A stretch of 64,000 bases of DNA from DASUPK01 sp963695675 (lineage in GTDB: Bacteria > Actinomycetota > Thermoleophilia > Solirubrobacterales > 70-9). Where the stretch lies: positions 248,001 to 312,000 of the forward strand of contig CAVOGY010000002.1 of NCBI GenBank assembly GCA_963695675.1, given 5' to 3'. Shown here one piece after another: positions 33,117 to 42,547 of this stretch (its first letter is position 1; every line of letters starts with the position of its first letter). Both the position numbers and the translations under genes were made by a program. The notes below the pieces were generated by a model. That model did no database searches. It worked only from the letters and a program-made list of their open reading frames with translations, and was not told the DNA's origin.

Positions 33117-34847
33117 GTGCTCGAATCAGCCTCTCTCTATCGCCGCCACCGCCCGCAGAGCTTCGCGGAGGTGGTCGGCCAGGAGCACATCGTCCGGACT
33201 CTCTCCAACGCGGTCGAGAAGGACCGCGTCCACCACGCCTACCTGTTCGTGGGCTCGCGGGGCACGGGGAAGACGTCGATGGCGAAGATCCTCGCCCGCT
33301 CACTCAACTGCGTGCACGGGCCGACCCTGACGCCGTGCGGCGAGTGCGAGCCCTGCCGGACGATCGCCGCGGGCACTTCCCTCGACGTGATCGAGATGGA
33401 CGCGGCCTCGAACCGATCGGTCGACGACATCCGCGAGCTCCGCGAGCGGGTCGGCTTCGCGCCGGCGGCCGGCCGCTGGAAGGTCTACATCCTGGACGAG
33501 GCCCACATGCTCACCAAGGAGGCCTGGAATGCCTTCCTCAAGACCCTCGAGGAGCCTCCGCCCAACACGGCCTTCGTCCTCGCGACTACCGAGCCGCAGA
33601 AGGTGATGCCGACGATCGTCGACCGCTGCCAGCGCTTCGACTTCCAGCGGCCCTCGCTGGAGCAGATCGCCGAGGTCGTTCGGCGGGTCTCGGCTGCGGA
33701 GAAGATCCGGATCGACGACGGGGCGGTCGCCCTGATCTCGCGCTCGGCCGCCGGTAGCTTCCGCGATGCGCTCGGGACCCTCGACCAGCTGGTCGCTTTC
33801 GGCGGCGACGCAGTCACGACCCGCGAGGTAATCGAGCTGCTGGGGGCGGCCGACGCGGAGCTGCTCTTCGACACCACCGATGCCCTCGCCGTCGGCGACG
33901 CGCGTGCCGCCCTCGAGGCGGTCGAGCGGCTCGCCCGCTCCGGACGCGACCCTGGCCAGTTCGCCCGTGATCTGATCGGCCACCTCCGTCAACTGCTCGT
34001 CGCCCGGGCCACCGGCGAGGTGCCGGAGTCCTTCACGGTCACCGTCGCCCAGCCCGAGCGGCTCGCCGAGCAGGCGAAGTCGATCGAGGACGCCAAGCTG
34101 ATGGGAGCGATCGATGCGCTGAGCGGAGCCGTCGCCGGAATGCGCGAAGGTGATGATCCGCGGCTGACGCTCGAGGTGGCCCTGCTAAAGGTGGCGACGC
34201 CGAGCCTTGACTCCTCCCGCGAAGCTCTCTTGCGCCGTATCGAATCGTTGGAGTCTCGCCTCGCCGGCGGTGCGTCCGGGGAGGCGGCCTCAGCAGGCTC
34301 CAGCAGTTCGATGGCCGGCTCAGCCGAGGCTGAAGCCCAAGCATCGTCCCCAGCGCCGGCCCTGCCTGCTGAGGACGGGTCCCCGGACGCGCCGCCCGTG
34401 GAGGAACCTCCTGCCGACCCTGCGCCGGAAGCCGGCGTCGCCACTGCCACAGTCGAGATCGAGCAGGTCGTGGAGCTCTGGCCCGCGGTGGTCGATCACC
34501 TGCGGGACTCCGGCTCCGAGATGCTCTCCACGCTGTTCGACGACGCTCGGCCGCTCGCGATCGACGAAGAGCGGTCGATGCTCCGCATCGGTTTTCCTGC
34601 CTCGGCGAAGTTCAACAAGCGGAAGGCCGAGTCGCCGGCGAACATCGAGCGGATGACCGAGGCGATTGCCGCGATCACCGGGCACGGCCTGCGGCCGGCC
34701 TACGAGCTGATCGAGGAGGAGAATGAGGCCGCCCCTCCCGAGGGATCGGCCAAGATGACCGAGGAGGATCTGATCGACCTGATCAAGGACAACTTCGACG
34801 CGAGCGAGGTCGTTCGCGACGACGCTCGCGAGAGCGGTGGCGGCTGA
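33117..34847 (+). CDS. dnaX: DNA polymerase III subunits gamma/tau
   Basis: The clamp-loader ATPase, 576 residues. Walker A is GSRGTGKTS (46-54). Zinc cysteines are C65, C74, C77 and C80, Walker B is DEAH (127-130), sensor 1 is VLATTEPQKV and the Arg-finger SRC-like motif is DRCQRF. Domain III follows at about 240-370. The region from about 385 to 445 is an Ala/Pro/Glu-rich low-complexity linker, and a tau-like C-terminal domain (about 445-560) follows. GTG 33117 is leaderless-type. Its TGA overlaps the ybaB ATG (TGATG). Confidence 0.95.
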   Translation: MLESASLYRRHRPQSFAEVVGQEHIVRTLSNAVEKDRVHHAYLFVGSRGTGKTSMAKILARSLNCVHGPTLTPCGECEPCRTIAAGTSLDVIEMDAASNRSVDDIRELRERVGFAPAAGRWKVYILDEAHMLTKEAWNAFLKTLEEPPPNTAFVLATTEPQKVMPTIVDRCQRFDFQRPSLEQIAEVVRRVSAAEKIRIDDGAVALISRSAAGSFRDALGTLDQLVAFGGDAVTTREVIELLGAADAELLFDTTDALAVGDARAALEAVERLARSGRDPGQFARDLIGHLRQLLVARATGEVPESFTVTVAQPERLAEQAKSIEDAKLMGAIDALSGAVAGMREGDDPRLTLEVALLKVATPSLDSSREALLRRIESLESRLAGGASGEAASAGSSSSMAGSAEAEAQASSPAPALPAEDGSPDAPPVEEPPADPAPEAGVATATVEIEQVVELWPAVVDHLRDSGSEMLSTLFDDARPLAIDEERSMLRIGFPASAKFNKRKAESPANIERMTEAIAAITGHGLRPAYELIEEENEAAPPEGSAKMTEEDLIDLIKDNFDASEVVRDDARESGGG

Positions 34848-35185
34848 TGCCGCAGGGCCCCAACCTCAACCAGCTCCTCAAGCAGGCCCAGCAGATGCAG
34901 GCCGAGATGGCAAAGGCGCAGGAGCAGCTCAAGGAGGAGACCGTCGAGGCGAGCGCCGGCGGGGGCATGGTCAAGGTGACGATGACCGGCGACCTGCAGC
35001 TCCGCGAGATCAAGATCGCTCCCGAGGCGATCGACCCCGAGGACCCCGAGCTCCTCCAGGACATGGTCACCGCCGCGGTCAGTGAGGCGCTCCGCTCCGC
35101 CCAGGAGCTGGCGGCAAACCGGATGGGCGGTATCGCCGGGCTCGGCGGCGGCCTACCCGGCATGGGCGGTTTGCCGGGCGTCTAG
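34847..35185 (+). CDS. ybaB: YbaB/EbfC family nucleoid-associated protein
   Basis: A 112-residue dimeric DNA-binding protein. The N-terminal helix NQLLKQAQQMQAEMAKAQEQL leads into the family core VEASAGGGMVKVTMTGDLQLREIKIAPEAIDPEDPELLQDMVTAAVSEAL. The Gly-rich tail (GGIAGLGGGLPGMGGLPG) is typical for actinobacterial copies. ATG 34847 overlaps the dnaX stop. The dnaX-ybaB-recR order is conserved across bacteria. Confidence 0.93.
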   Translation: MPQGPNLNQLLKQAQQMQAEMAKAQEQLKEETVEASAGGGMVKVTMTGDLQLREIKIAPEAIDPEDPELLQDMVTAAVSEALRSAQELAANRMGGIAGLGGGLPGMGGLPGV

Positions 35186-35202
35186 CCCCCTACGCTGGTC
35201 AT

Positions 35203-35832
35203 ATGTACGCGGGACCGATCAGCCGCCTGATCGCCGAGCTCTCGAAGCTGCCCGGCATCGGTCAGCGCACCGCGCAGCGGCTCGCCTTCCACATCCTGCG
35301 GGCGGACGACGACGACGCGCTCGCCCTCGCCGACTCGATCCGCGAGGTGAAGGAGAAGGTCGGTCTCTGTGAGACTTGCTTCAACCTCGCCGAGGGGCCT
35401 CGCTGCCGGATCTGCGAAGACGCTCGGCGCGACCAATCGCTGATCTGCGTGGTGGAGGAGCCCGCGGACGTGATCCCTATCGAGCGGACCGGCGAGTACC
35501 GCGGCGTCTACCACGTGCTGGGCGGCGCGCTCTCGCCGATCGACGGGATCGACCCCGAGGACCTGCGGATCGCCGAGCTGCTCGACCGCGTGAACGGTGA
35601 GGTCAAGGAGGTCGTGCTCGCGACCAACCCCACCACCACGGGCGAGGCGACTGCGCTCCACATCGCGGACGCGTTACGCGAGCATCCCCGGACGCGAAGC
35701 GGAGGAGATGCGGAATCAGGGGAGGTGGCCGTCACCAGACTCGCGAGCGGGCTGCCGGTCGGCGCCGACCTCGAGCACGCGGACGAGGTCACGCTCGGCA
35801 AGGCCCTCGCCGGCCGCCAGAGCCTCGGCTGA
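35203..35832 (+). CDS. recR: recombination protein RecR
   Basis: Works with RecF and RecO to load RecA on gapped DNA. The 209-residue protein has a helix-hairpin-helix (LPGIGQRTAQRLAFHIL), a four-cysteine zinc finger (CETCFNLAEGPRCRIC), a Toprim domain (ICVVEEPADVIPIERTGEYRGVYHVLGG) and a Walker-like C-terminus (VTRLASGLPVGADLEHADEVTLGKAL). Residues about 163-178 form a hydrophilic insertion (RTRSGGDAESG) longer than usual. TACGCT at 35191-35196 ends 6 nt before ATG 35203, so an extra leaderless transcript inside the operon is possible. Confidence 0.95.
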   Translation: MYAGPISRLIAELSKLPGIGQRTAQRLAFHILRADDDDALALADSIREVKEKVGLCETCFNLAEGPRCRICEDARRDQSLICVVEEPADVIPIERTGEYRGVYHVLGGALSPIDGIDPEDLRIAELLDRVNGEVKEVVLATNPTTTGEATALHIADALREHPRTRSGGDAESGEVAVTRLASGLPVGADLEHADEVTLGKALAGRQSLG

Positions 35833-35836
35833 CTAC

Positions 35837-36076
35837 TTACATACGGCGCGTCGGGTCGTCGTAGCCGCCGCGGCGCTGCGGGTGCTCGTCCGCGTCACGT
35901 GATCTGTCCCCCTGCCGGACCAACTCGTAGAGCAGGGAGAGCGCCAGGCCGGCCCCGCCGGCGATCATCAGGATCAGACCGACCGTCTGGATGTCGATCA
36001 CGTCGCTGTTGACGTTGATCGCGTAACGGAGGATCGCTCCGACGGCGATCAAAAATATGGCCGTCGCGATGGTCAC
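35837..36076 (-). CDS. DUF6458-like small membrane protein
   Basis: A 79-residue protein with two transmembrane helices (residues about 4-22 and 30-50). The first holds AIFLIAVGAILRYAINV and the connecting segment is NSDVIDIQTVGLILMIAG. A charged Arg/Asp-rich tail follows. This matches the DUF6458 pattern common in actinobacteria; no function is known. It lies convergent to recR with only 4 bp between stops. Confidence 0.75.
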   Translation of the reverse strand: MTIATAIFLIAVGAILRYAINVNSDVIDIQTVGLILMIAGGAGLALSLLYELVRQGDRSRDADEHPQRRGGYDDPTRRM

Positions 36077-36119
36077 GGGCCGCCAGGATACCCGTGGACT
36101 GGGCGCTAACTGCCTGTTT

Positions 36120-38258
36120 TCACCCTGCGGCCGCCTCGGGCGTGCTATCGCTGAGCCCGATCCGGTAGTGCAGCCGGCGCAGCGGCTTCGGCGCCCACCA
36201 GTTCCACCGTCCGAGCAGCTCCATCAGGGAGGGAACCAGCAGAGCCCGGATCAGGCTAGCGTCGATCAGCACGGCCAGAGCGGTGCCGATGCCGTTCTCC
36301 TTGATGAAGATGATCTGCGAGGTCGCAAAGGCGCCGATCGCGATCGCGAACAGCAGGGCCGCCGCCGTCACGATTCGCCCGGTGCGCTCCAGCCCGATCG
36401 CCACGCACTCGCTGTCGCTCGCGCCCTGGTCCCTGGCCTCCTTGATCCGGGAGAGCAGGAAAACGCCGTAGTCCGTGGAGAGACCGAAGACGACCGCGAA
36501 CAGCAGGATCGGCATGGTCTGCTCGAGCGCGCCCTGGCTCCGGTAGTCGAGCAGCCCCTCGAGCCGCCCGTCCTGGAAGACGAAGACCAGGATCCCGAAG
36601 ACCGCGCTCAGGTTGAGAGCGTTCATCACCAGCTGCTTGACCGGCAGCACGACCGACCCCGTCATCAGGAAGAGGACGATCAGGGTGGCCACGATCACGA
36701 TCGTCAGGGCGATCGGCGCATGCGTCTCGAGGCTGTGCTGCAGGTCGACGAAGTGCGCCGCGCTGCCTCCGACCAGTAGCTGCGAGCCGGCCGGAACCGG
36801 CAGGTCGCGGATCTCCTTGACCGCGTTGCGGCTGCTGTCCGAGATGTAGCTGTTGTCGGAATAGGCCAGGATCAAGGAGTCGCCGTTGGCAAGCTGCTGC
36901 GGCGGACGCACCTCTGCGATGCCATTTACCCGGGAGCCCTCGCGCTGGACCGCGCTCAGGGACGATGGCGTCGCGTTCTCCACCAACAACAGATTCGGCG
37001 TGTCGTGGAAAGGCGGGAACTGCGCCCGCATTACGTTGTCGACCTGCCTCGCGCTGGCGCTCTCGGGCAGCACCTGCGCATCCACCGAGGTGAACTTGAG
37101 CGAGTAGAACGGGATCCCGAGCACGATCAGGATCGCGGCGGTCGCGATCGCGATTCCCAGCGGCCGGCGCATCACGAAGCGCGAAAGCCGGTACCAGAAG
37201 CCTGACTCGGTGGACGTCGCGTCTCGCTCGGCCCGTCCGCTGGAGGAAGGCCGGGCGCTAGCGCGTTGACCCTGTTGCCGAGCAGAGCCAGCACCGCCGG
37301 CAACACCGTCAGCGCGATCGATGCGGCGAGCAGGGCGACCAACATTCCGCCGAGCCCCATCGAGTAGAGGAAGCGCTGCGGGAAGACCATCAGCGAGGCC
37401 AGCGCCACCGCGACGGTGATCGACGAGAAGAGCACCGTGCGGCCGGCGGTGTTCATCGTCCGCCTCATCGCCTGCGCCCCGGGACCGAACTTCGCGATCT
37501 CCTCGCGATAGCGGGAGACGACGAAGAGGCTGTAGTCGATCGCCAGTCCCAGCCCAAGCCCGGTGGTCAGGTTGAGGGCGAAGATCGACACCGACACGAA
37601 CTCGTTCGCGATTCGGAGCAGCAGGAAGGTGCCAACGATCGCCAGGCCGCCGATCAGCAGCGGCAGCAGCGCGGCGACCCCGCTGCGGAAGAAGAGCAGC
37701 GAGAGCAGGAAGAGGATCGGGAAGGCGAGCAGCTCGGCCTTGCGCAGGTCCTTCTCGACCTGCTTGTTGACCTGCTCCTGAGCGAGCGCGATGCCGCCCA
37801 CGGAGACGCCGGGCTGTCCCTCGAGGTCGTCGGCGATCTTCTTCGCGGCGTCCTGCTCGTCCTTGTCGCCGGTCGGCTTGAGGCTGACCGCGAGGTAGGT
37901 CGCGTTGCCGTCGTGGGAGATGAAGTCAGGGCTCTGCGTCTCCAGGTAGCCGGTCACCCGTGCGACGTCCGGAGTCGGCCCGCAGCTGCCTCTCGACCTG
38001 CTGGATCCTCTGCCGGCCGGCCGGCGAGGTGGGCGAGGTGTTCTGGAGCAGCACGATCACGCTCGGGTCGCGGTAGCCGTCCGCCTCCAGCCGGTCGCTC
38101 GCCTTGACGCTCTCCGTCGCCGGATCGTCGGCGCCGTAGGGCGCGAGCTTGCTGGCGACCCCGCCGCCGAGCGCGGCGGCGACGACGAAGAACACGGCGG
38201 CGAAGATCACCGTGCGCCTGCCGTGGCGCTGAGCGAGCGATGCGAGTGCGTTGAACAT
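36120..38258 (-). pseudogene. MMPL family RND transporter, two compensating frameshifts
   Basis: The three reading-frame pieces together make one 712-residue MmpL exporter. Piece 1 (from ATG 38258) holds the N-terminal helix and runs out of frame near 37973, where one extra base follows RADS. Piece 2 carries LGLAIDYSLFVVSRYREEI. It leaves frame near 37190-37230, and the conserved SGFWYRLSRFVMRRPLG continues in the first frame to 36120 with FGLSTDYGVFLLSRIKEA. The net frame is restored (+1 then -1). It follows padR by 2 bp on the same strand, so PadR control is very likely. Error or pseudogene cannot be told apart here. Confidence 0.82.
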
Positions 38259-38260
38259 CT

Positions 38261-38848
38261 CTACCCCCTTGCGGCGCGCGACGGTGTGGCCGCGCTTGAT
38301 TCATTTTCCAGATCCTCGGCGGCGCGCTCAAACCACTCCGCCGCCCATTCGTTCAGCTCGATCCCGTACCGCAACACGGTCAGGGATCCTGGGTCCGGTC
38401 TGTTGTCCGGCCCCTCGGTCTTTCCCTGCCGCTCGATCTCGTCCTCGAGCGATCGCAGCTCCGCTGCGGTCGCGGCCGCCCTCGCGGCCCGCTCGCGCGC
38501 GATCTCAGGGACCCGAGCCGGGTCTAGCGATCCGGCGAAGAAGAGCTCCAGCAGGCCCTCGTCGCGAAGCTCGAAGACCTGTGGCTCCCGTCCGATCCAC
38601 TCCTCGGCGGCCCGTCTCCCCTTCGTGGTCAGCTTGAAGACGGTGCGCTGACGGGCGCCCTGTGAGGCATCGCTGCCCCTGATCAGGCCGGCGTCCTCGA
38701 GCCGCTTGAGCTCCGGATAAATCTGGCCGTAGCTCGCCGCCCAGAAGAAGCGGGCGGAGTTGTCGACGAGCTGCTTGATCTCGTAGCCGGAGCGCGGCCT
38801 CTCGGCGAGCATTCCCAAGATCACCTTTGCCGTCGCGCTCAGCTCCAT
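38261..38848 (-). CDS. PadR family transcriptional regulator
   Basis: A 195-residue PadR. The N-terminal winged helix is LSATAKVILGMLAERPRSGYEIKQLVDNSARFFWAASYGQIYPELKRLEDAGLIRG (residues 3-58), with the PadR signature around SYGQIYPELKRLE. A helical dimerisation C-terminus (about 90-185) follows, rich in Ala, Arg and Glu. It is the first gene of an operon with the MMPL exporter, as is usual for PadR regulators of drug or lipid efflux. A perfect operator lies 10 bp upstream of its ATG. Confidence 0.9.
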   Translation of the reverse strand: MELSATAKVILGMLAERPRSGYEIKQLVDNSARFFWAASYGQIYPELKRLEDAGLIRGSDASQGARQRTVFKLTTKGRRAAEEWIGREPQVFELRDEGLLELFFAGSLDPARVPEIARERAARAAATAAELRSLEDEIERQGKTEGPDNRPDPGSLTVLRYGIELNEWAAEWFERAAEDLENESSAATPSRAARG

Positions 38849-38857
38849 GCCGCGACT

Positions 38858-38880
38858 AGATATATCAAAACGATATATCT
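38858..38880. promoter_or_regulatory. PadR operator
   Basis: Perfect inverted repeat: AGATATATC (38858-38866) and GATATATCT (38872-38880), spacer AAAAC. It is AT-rich in a GC-rich region and ends 10 bp upstream of the padR start, so bound PadR would block its own promoter. PadR operators elsewhere have ATAT-type arms. Confidence 0.75.
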
Positions 38881-38970
38881 CGGTGTGTGACCTGCGTCAC
38901 AGCCGTATGGATGCGTCCTACGGGCCCGAACCCTGGGCCGGCGACGGGCTCGCCTATCCTCGGGCGTCCG

Positions 38971-40260
38971 GTGGGCAACGAGCGGACAGACGGCATCGTG
39001 GTGATGAAGTTCGGCGGCACCTCGGTGGCCGGCACCGAGGAGCTGAAGCGAGCCGCCAGGCGGATCGTCGCCGCGCGCGAGCAGGGACATCAGGTGGTTG
39101 CCGTCCTCTCGGCCCGCGGCAAGACCACGAACCGGCTGGTCGAGGCGGCGCGTGAGATCTCACCGCGCCCAGACCCGCGCGAGATGGACATGCTGCTCTC
39201 AATCGGGGAGCGGGAGTCGTGCGCGCTCTGCGCTATGGCGATCAACGACCTGGGCCATCGGGCGATCTCCCTGACCGGATCGCAGGCCGGGATCGTCACC
39301 GACTCCTCGCACACCAAGGCACGGATCATCGACGTGCGCGCCGACCGCATCCGCTCGGCCCTCGAGGAGGACTCGATTGTGCTGGTCGCCGGCTTCCAGG
39401 GCGTCTCCACCGACAGCCGCGACGTCACCACGCTCGGCCGCGGCGGCTCCGACACGACCGCGGTCGCACTGGCAGCCGCCCTGGACGGAGAGGTCTGCGA
39501 GATCTACACCGACGTCGCCGGCGTCTTCAGCGCCGACCCGAGGATCGTCCCCGAGGCGCGCAAGCTGCCGATCGTCTCCTACGAGGAGATGCTCGAGATG
39601 GCGGCCTCGGGCGCCAAGGTCCTGCAGCTCCGGTCGGTCGAGTACGCCCGGAACCACGGCGTGCGCATCCACTGCCGCAGCTCTGCCGATGAGGGCACCG
39701 GTACCCTCGTCGTCTCGGAGCAGGAGACCATGGAACGACCGCTCGTAACCGCCGTCACCCACTCGACCGACGAGGCCCGCGTCACGCTCACCGGCGTTCC
39801 GGACAAGCCGGGCGTCGCCGGGGGCATCTTCGGCGCGCTCGCCGACGCCAACATCAACGTCGACATGATCATCCAGAACGAGCCCGTCTCCCACGGCGGC
39901 GGCGCCGACCTCTCCTTCACGGTCGAGGCGGAGGACCTGACGGGCGCCGTCGAGGCGATCCGGGGTCAGGACTCGAGCATCGGGATCGAGACCGACGAGG
40001 CGATGGGCAAGGTCTCGATCGTCGGGGCTGGAATGCGAAGCCATCCGGGCGTTGCCGCGAAGGTCTTCCGCGTCCTCGGCGAGAACGGGATCAACATCGA
40101 GATGATCTCCACCTCCCCGATCAAGATCTCCTGCGTGATCCGCGCCGACCAGGTCCCCGAGGCGGTCAAGGCGCTGCACACCGCCTTCGAGCTCGGCGAG
40201 GACGCGATCCGCGAGGAAGATCCGACCGGCGAGGAGCACCACCCCAGGGTGAGCTCGTGA
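38971..40260 (+). CDS. lysC: aspartate kinase
   Basis: First step from aspartate to lysine, threonine and methionine. The 429-residue protein has the N-terminal kinase domain (VMKFGGTSVAG near residue 11, FQGVSTDSRDVTTLGRGGSDTTAVALAAAL, YTDVAGVFSADPRIVPEA) and two C-terminal ACT domains (VTLTGVPDKPGVAGGIFGALADANINVDMI and VSIVGAGMRSHPGVAAKVFRVL) for allosteric feedback. GTG 38971 is chosen because TATCCT (38955-38960) ends 10 nt upstream; GTG 38998 and ATG 39004 are alternatives. The TGA overlaps the asd GTG. Confidence 0.93.
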   Translation: MGNERTDGIVVMKFGGTSVAGTEELKRAARRIVAAREQGHQVVAVLSARGKTTNRLVEAAREISPRPDPREMDMLLSIGERESCALCAMAINDLGHRAISLTGSQAGIVTDSSHTKARIIDVRADRIRSALEEDSIVLVAGFQGVSTDSRDVTTLGRGGSDTTAVALAAALDGEVCEIYTDVAGVFSADPRIVPEARKLPIVSYEEMLEMAASGAKVLQLRSVEYARNHGVRIHCRSSADEGTGTLVVSEQETMERPLVTAVTHSTDEARVTLTGVPDKPGVAGGIFGALADANINVDMIIQNEPVSHGGGADLSFTVEAEDLTGAVEAIRGQDSSIGIETDEAMGKVSIVGAGMRSHPGVAAKVFRVLGENGINIEMISTSPIKISCVIRADQVPEAVKALHTAFELGEDAIREEDPTGEEHHPRVSS

Positions 40261-41312
40261 GCGGCGACGGCGGATACCGCGTTGGGGTGGTCGGCGCCAC
40301 CGGCGCCGTCGGCTCGACGATCCTCGCGGTCCTCGCCCAGCGGCAGTTCCCGGTGTCGGAGGTCGTCCCCTTCGCCTCGGAGCGCTCGGCGGGCAAGAAA
40401 ATCCCCTTCGCGGGATCCGAGATCGAGTGCCGTCCGCTCAGCCACGAGTCGATCCAGGGCCCCGACCTGGTGCTCAGCTCCGCGGGCGGCAAGGTGAGCG
40501 CCGAGTGGGCGCCGAAGCTGATCGAGGCCGGGGCTGTCGTCGTCGACAACACCAGCTACTGGCGGATGCACGATGACGTGCCCCTTGTGGTGGCCGGCGT
40601 CAACGACGATGCCGTCCAGGAACACAACGGCCTGGTCGCCAATCCCAACTGCACCACGATGCAGTTGATGGTCGCCCTGAAGCCGATCCTCGACGCCGCC
40701 GGCCTGGAGCGACTGATCGTCTCGACCTACCAGTCGGTCTCGGGGACCGGCAGAGCGGCGATCCGGGAGCTGCGCGAGCAGTCCGAGGCCGTCCTGAAGG
40801 GCAATCAGATCGAGGCGCACGTCTATCCGCACCAGGTGGCCTTCAACATCCTCCCCCAGGTGGAGACCTTCAAGGACGGCGACGACTACACGACGGAGGA
40901 ACGCAAGGTGATGGCTGAGACTCGCAAGATCCTCGGCCTCTCCGAGGAGGTCGGGATCTCGGCCACCTGCGCCCGCGTCCCGGTCATCACCGGGCACTCG
41001 GAGTCGGTGAACGTGCAGACCAAACGGGACCTCTCGCCGGAGGAGTGCCGTGAGCTGCTCTCCGACGCCCCCGGCCTGGTCGTGCTGGACGATCCAGGCG
41101 ACGGGATCTATCCGCTGCCCATCGCGGCCGCCGGCCGCGATGAGGTCCTGGTCGGCCGCATCCGGCGCGACCCCTCGCACGAGCGCTGCCTCAACCTCTG
41201 GGTCGTCGGCGACAACCTGCGGAAGGGCGCAGCCACCAACGCCGTGCAGGTCGCCGAGCTGCTCCACCAGCGGGACCTCGTGCGTGTGCCCGCGGGCGCA
41301 AGCCTGAGCTGA
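40257..41312 (+). CDS. asd: aspartate-semialdehyde dehydrogenase
   Basis: Reduces aspartyl phosphate made by LysC. The 351-residue protein has the NADP loop VGATGAVGSTIL (residues 10-21), the catalytic Cys in NPNCTTMQLMVAL (about residue 128), the active-site His in CARVPVITGHSESV, and the Arg/Lys region FKDGDDYTTEERKVMAETRKIL. GTG 40257 overlaps the lysC stop (GTGA), so the two are coupled. Confidence 0.95.
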   Translation: MSGDGGYRVGVVGATGAVGSTILAVLAQRQFPVSEVVPFASERSAGKKIPFAGSEIECRPLSHESIQGPDLVLSSAGGKVSAEWAPKLIEAGAVVVDNTSYWRMHDDVPLVVAGVNDDAVQEHNGLVANPNCTTMQLMVALKPILDAAGLERLIVSTYQSVSGTGRAAIRELREQSEAVLKGNQIEAHVYPHQVAFNILPQVETFKDGDDYTTEERKVMAETRKILGLSEEVGISATCARVPVITGHSESVNVQTKRDLSPEECRELLSDAPGLVVLDDPGDGIYPLPIAAAGRDEVLVGRIRRDPSHERCLNLWVVGDNLRKGAATNAVQVAELLHQRDLVRVPAGASLS

Positions 41313-41347
41313 GTCGCCGCTGACGAGGGACTCTGTATAAGCCCGAC

Positions 41348-42547
41348 ATGGACGTCGGGTTCGGGGAGGCGCTTCTCTACAGCGGGGCATTGCTCGCGGT
41401 CGCGGCCGCGCTGTCTGGCCTGATGCATGGCACGGTGCTGTCGATCTCCGTGCTCTCGGTCGCGGCCGGGCTGATCCTGGCCGAGGCGGGTGCGATCCAC
41501 GTCGACGGATCCGACACGGCAGTCGTCCACCTCTTCCTGCTGGCGCTGATCGTCACCCTGTTCTCGGACGGGCTCTTCGTCGAGCGGGAGCTGCTCGTCG
41601 TGCACTGGGGCCCGGTGGTCCGCGCGCTGCTGATTGCCCTGCCGCTCACACTGGTCCTGCTGGCGCTGGCGGCGAAGCTGCTCTTCTCCGAGTTCGGCTG
41701 GGCGGAGGCATTCCTGCTCGGGTCGGTTCTCTGCGCTACGGACCCTGTGGTGAGTGCGTCGGTCGTCAGTTCGCAGCGGGTGCCCGCCTCGGTGCGGCAC
41801 GCGCTCAACCTGGAGTCGGGTCTCAACGACGGCCTTGCCCTCCCGTTCGTCCTCGTCTTCATCATCCTCGCCTCGCCCGGCGGCGATGCCGGTAACGAGG
41901 CCGCGAAGCTGGTCGGGGAAGCGGCCTTCGGCGTGGTGCTCGGGGTGCTCCTCGGGCTGGGTGCCGGACGGCTCACTCACCACCTCCCCGGCGGCGGCAT
42001 CGTGCGGCGCTACGAGGGCATCTACGCGCTCGGCGTGGGCCTGCTGGCGTATGGAATCGCAGACGTCACCTTCGGGAACGGATTGATCGCCGCCTTCGTC
42101 TGCGGGATCGCGCTGGCGGCGGCGGATCACGACATCGCCGACGACTTCGTCGACTTCAGCGAGAACGTCAGCTCGATCCTCCAGGTGCTGACCTTCTTCG
42201 CCTTCGGCGGGCTGATCGTCTCCACGGGGTTCGAGAGCACCGTCCCCCTGCTGGTCGCCTTCATCGCCTTCGCGCTCGTGATCGCGCGCCCGGTGGCGAT
42301 CGCCCTCTCATTCGTGCGGGTGTCACTCCCGGCTCCGCACAGGGCATTCATCGCCTGGTTCGGCCCGAAGGGCGTGTCGGGGATCCTCTTCGCCGAGCTG
42401 GTCCTCAACTCCGACGCGAGCGACGCCAAGCTGATCTTCGAGACGGCGGCCTTCGTCATCCTCGCCTCGATCCTCATCCACGGGCTAACGGACACTCTGG
42501 GCGCGCGCTGGATCGAGCGCCGGGCGGCGGCGGCCGCTACGCGCTGA
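41348..42547 (+). CDS. cation:proton antiporter (CPA1/NhaP type)
   Basis: A 399-residue, roughly 12-helix membrane antiporter exchanging Na+ or K+ for H+. The ion-binding helix is GSVLCATDPVVSASVV (T-D-P with the catalytic Asp at about residue 133). The conserved LNLESGLNDGLALPFVLVF follows (E-S-x-x-N-D), then AWFGPKGVSGILFAELVL near the end. There is no C-terminal regulatory domain. TATAAG lies 6 nt before ATG 41348. Its last 11 bp overlap the convergent SHOCT gene. Confidence 0.88.
   Translation: MDVGFGEALLYSGALLAVAAALSGLMHGTVLSISVLSVAAGLILAEAGAIHVDGSDTAVVHLFLLALIVTLFSDGLFVERELLVVHWGPVVRALLIALPLTLVLLALAAKLLFSEFGWAEAFLLGSVLCATDPVVSASVVSSQRVPASVRHALNLESGLNDGLALPFVLVFIILASPGGDAGNEAAKLVGEAAFGVVLGVLLGLGAGRLTHHLPGGGIVRRYEGIYALGVGLLAYGIADVTFGNGLIAAFVCGIALAAADHDIADDFVDFSENVSSILQVLTFFAFGGLIVSTGFESTVPLLVAFIAFALVIARPVAIALSFVRVSLPAPHRAFIAWFGPKGVSGILFAELVLNSDASDAKLIFETAAFVILASILIHGLTDTLGARWIERRAAAAATR

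Noticed and set aside
33112..33127. GATTCG/CGAATC hairpin over the dnaX start codon
   Set aside because: Only 6 bp; likely chance, and the gene appears leaderless so a start-sequestering leader makes little sense.
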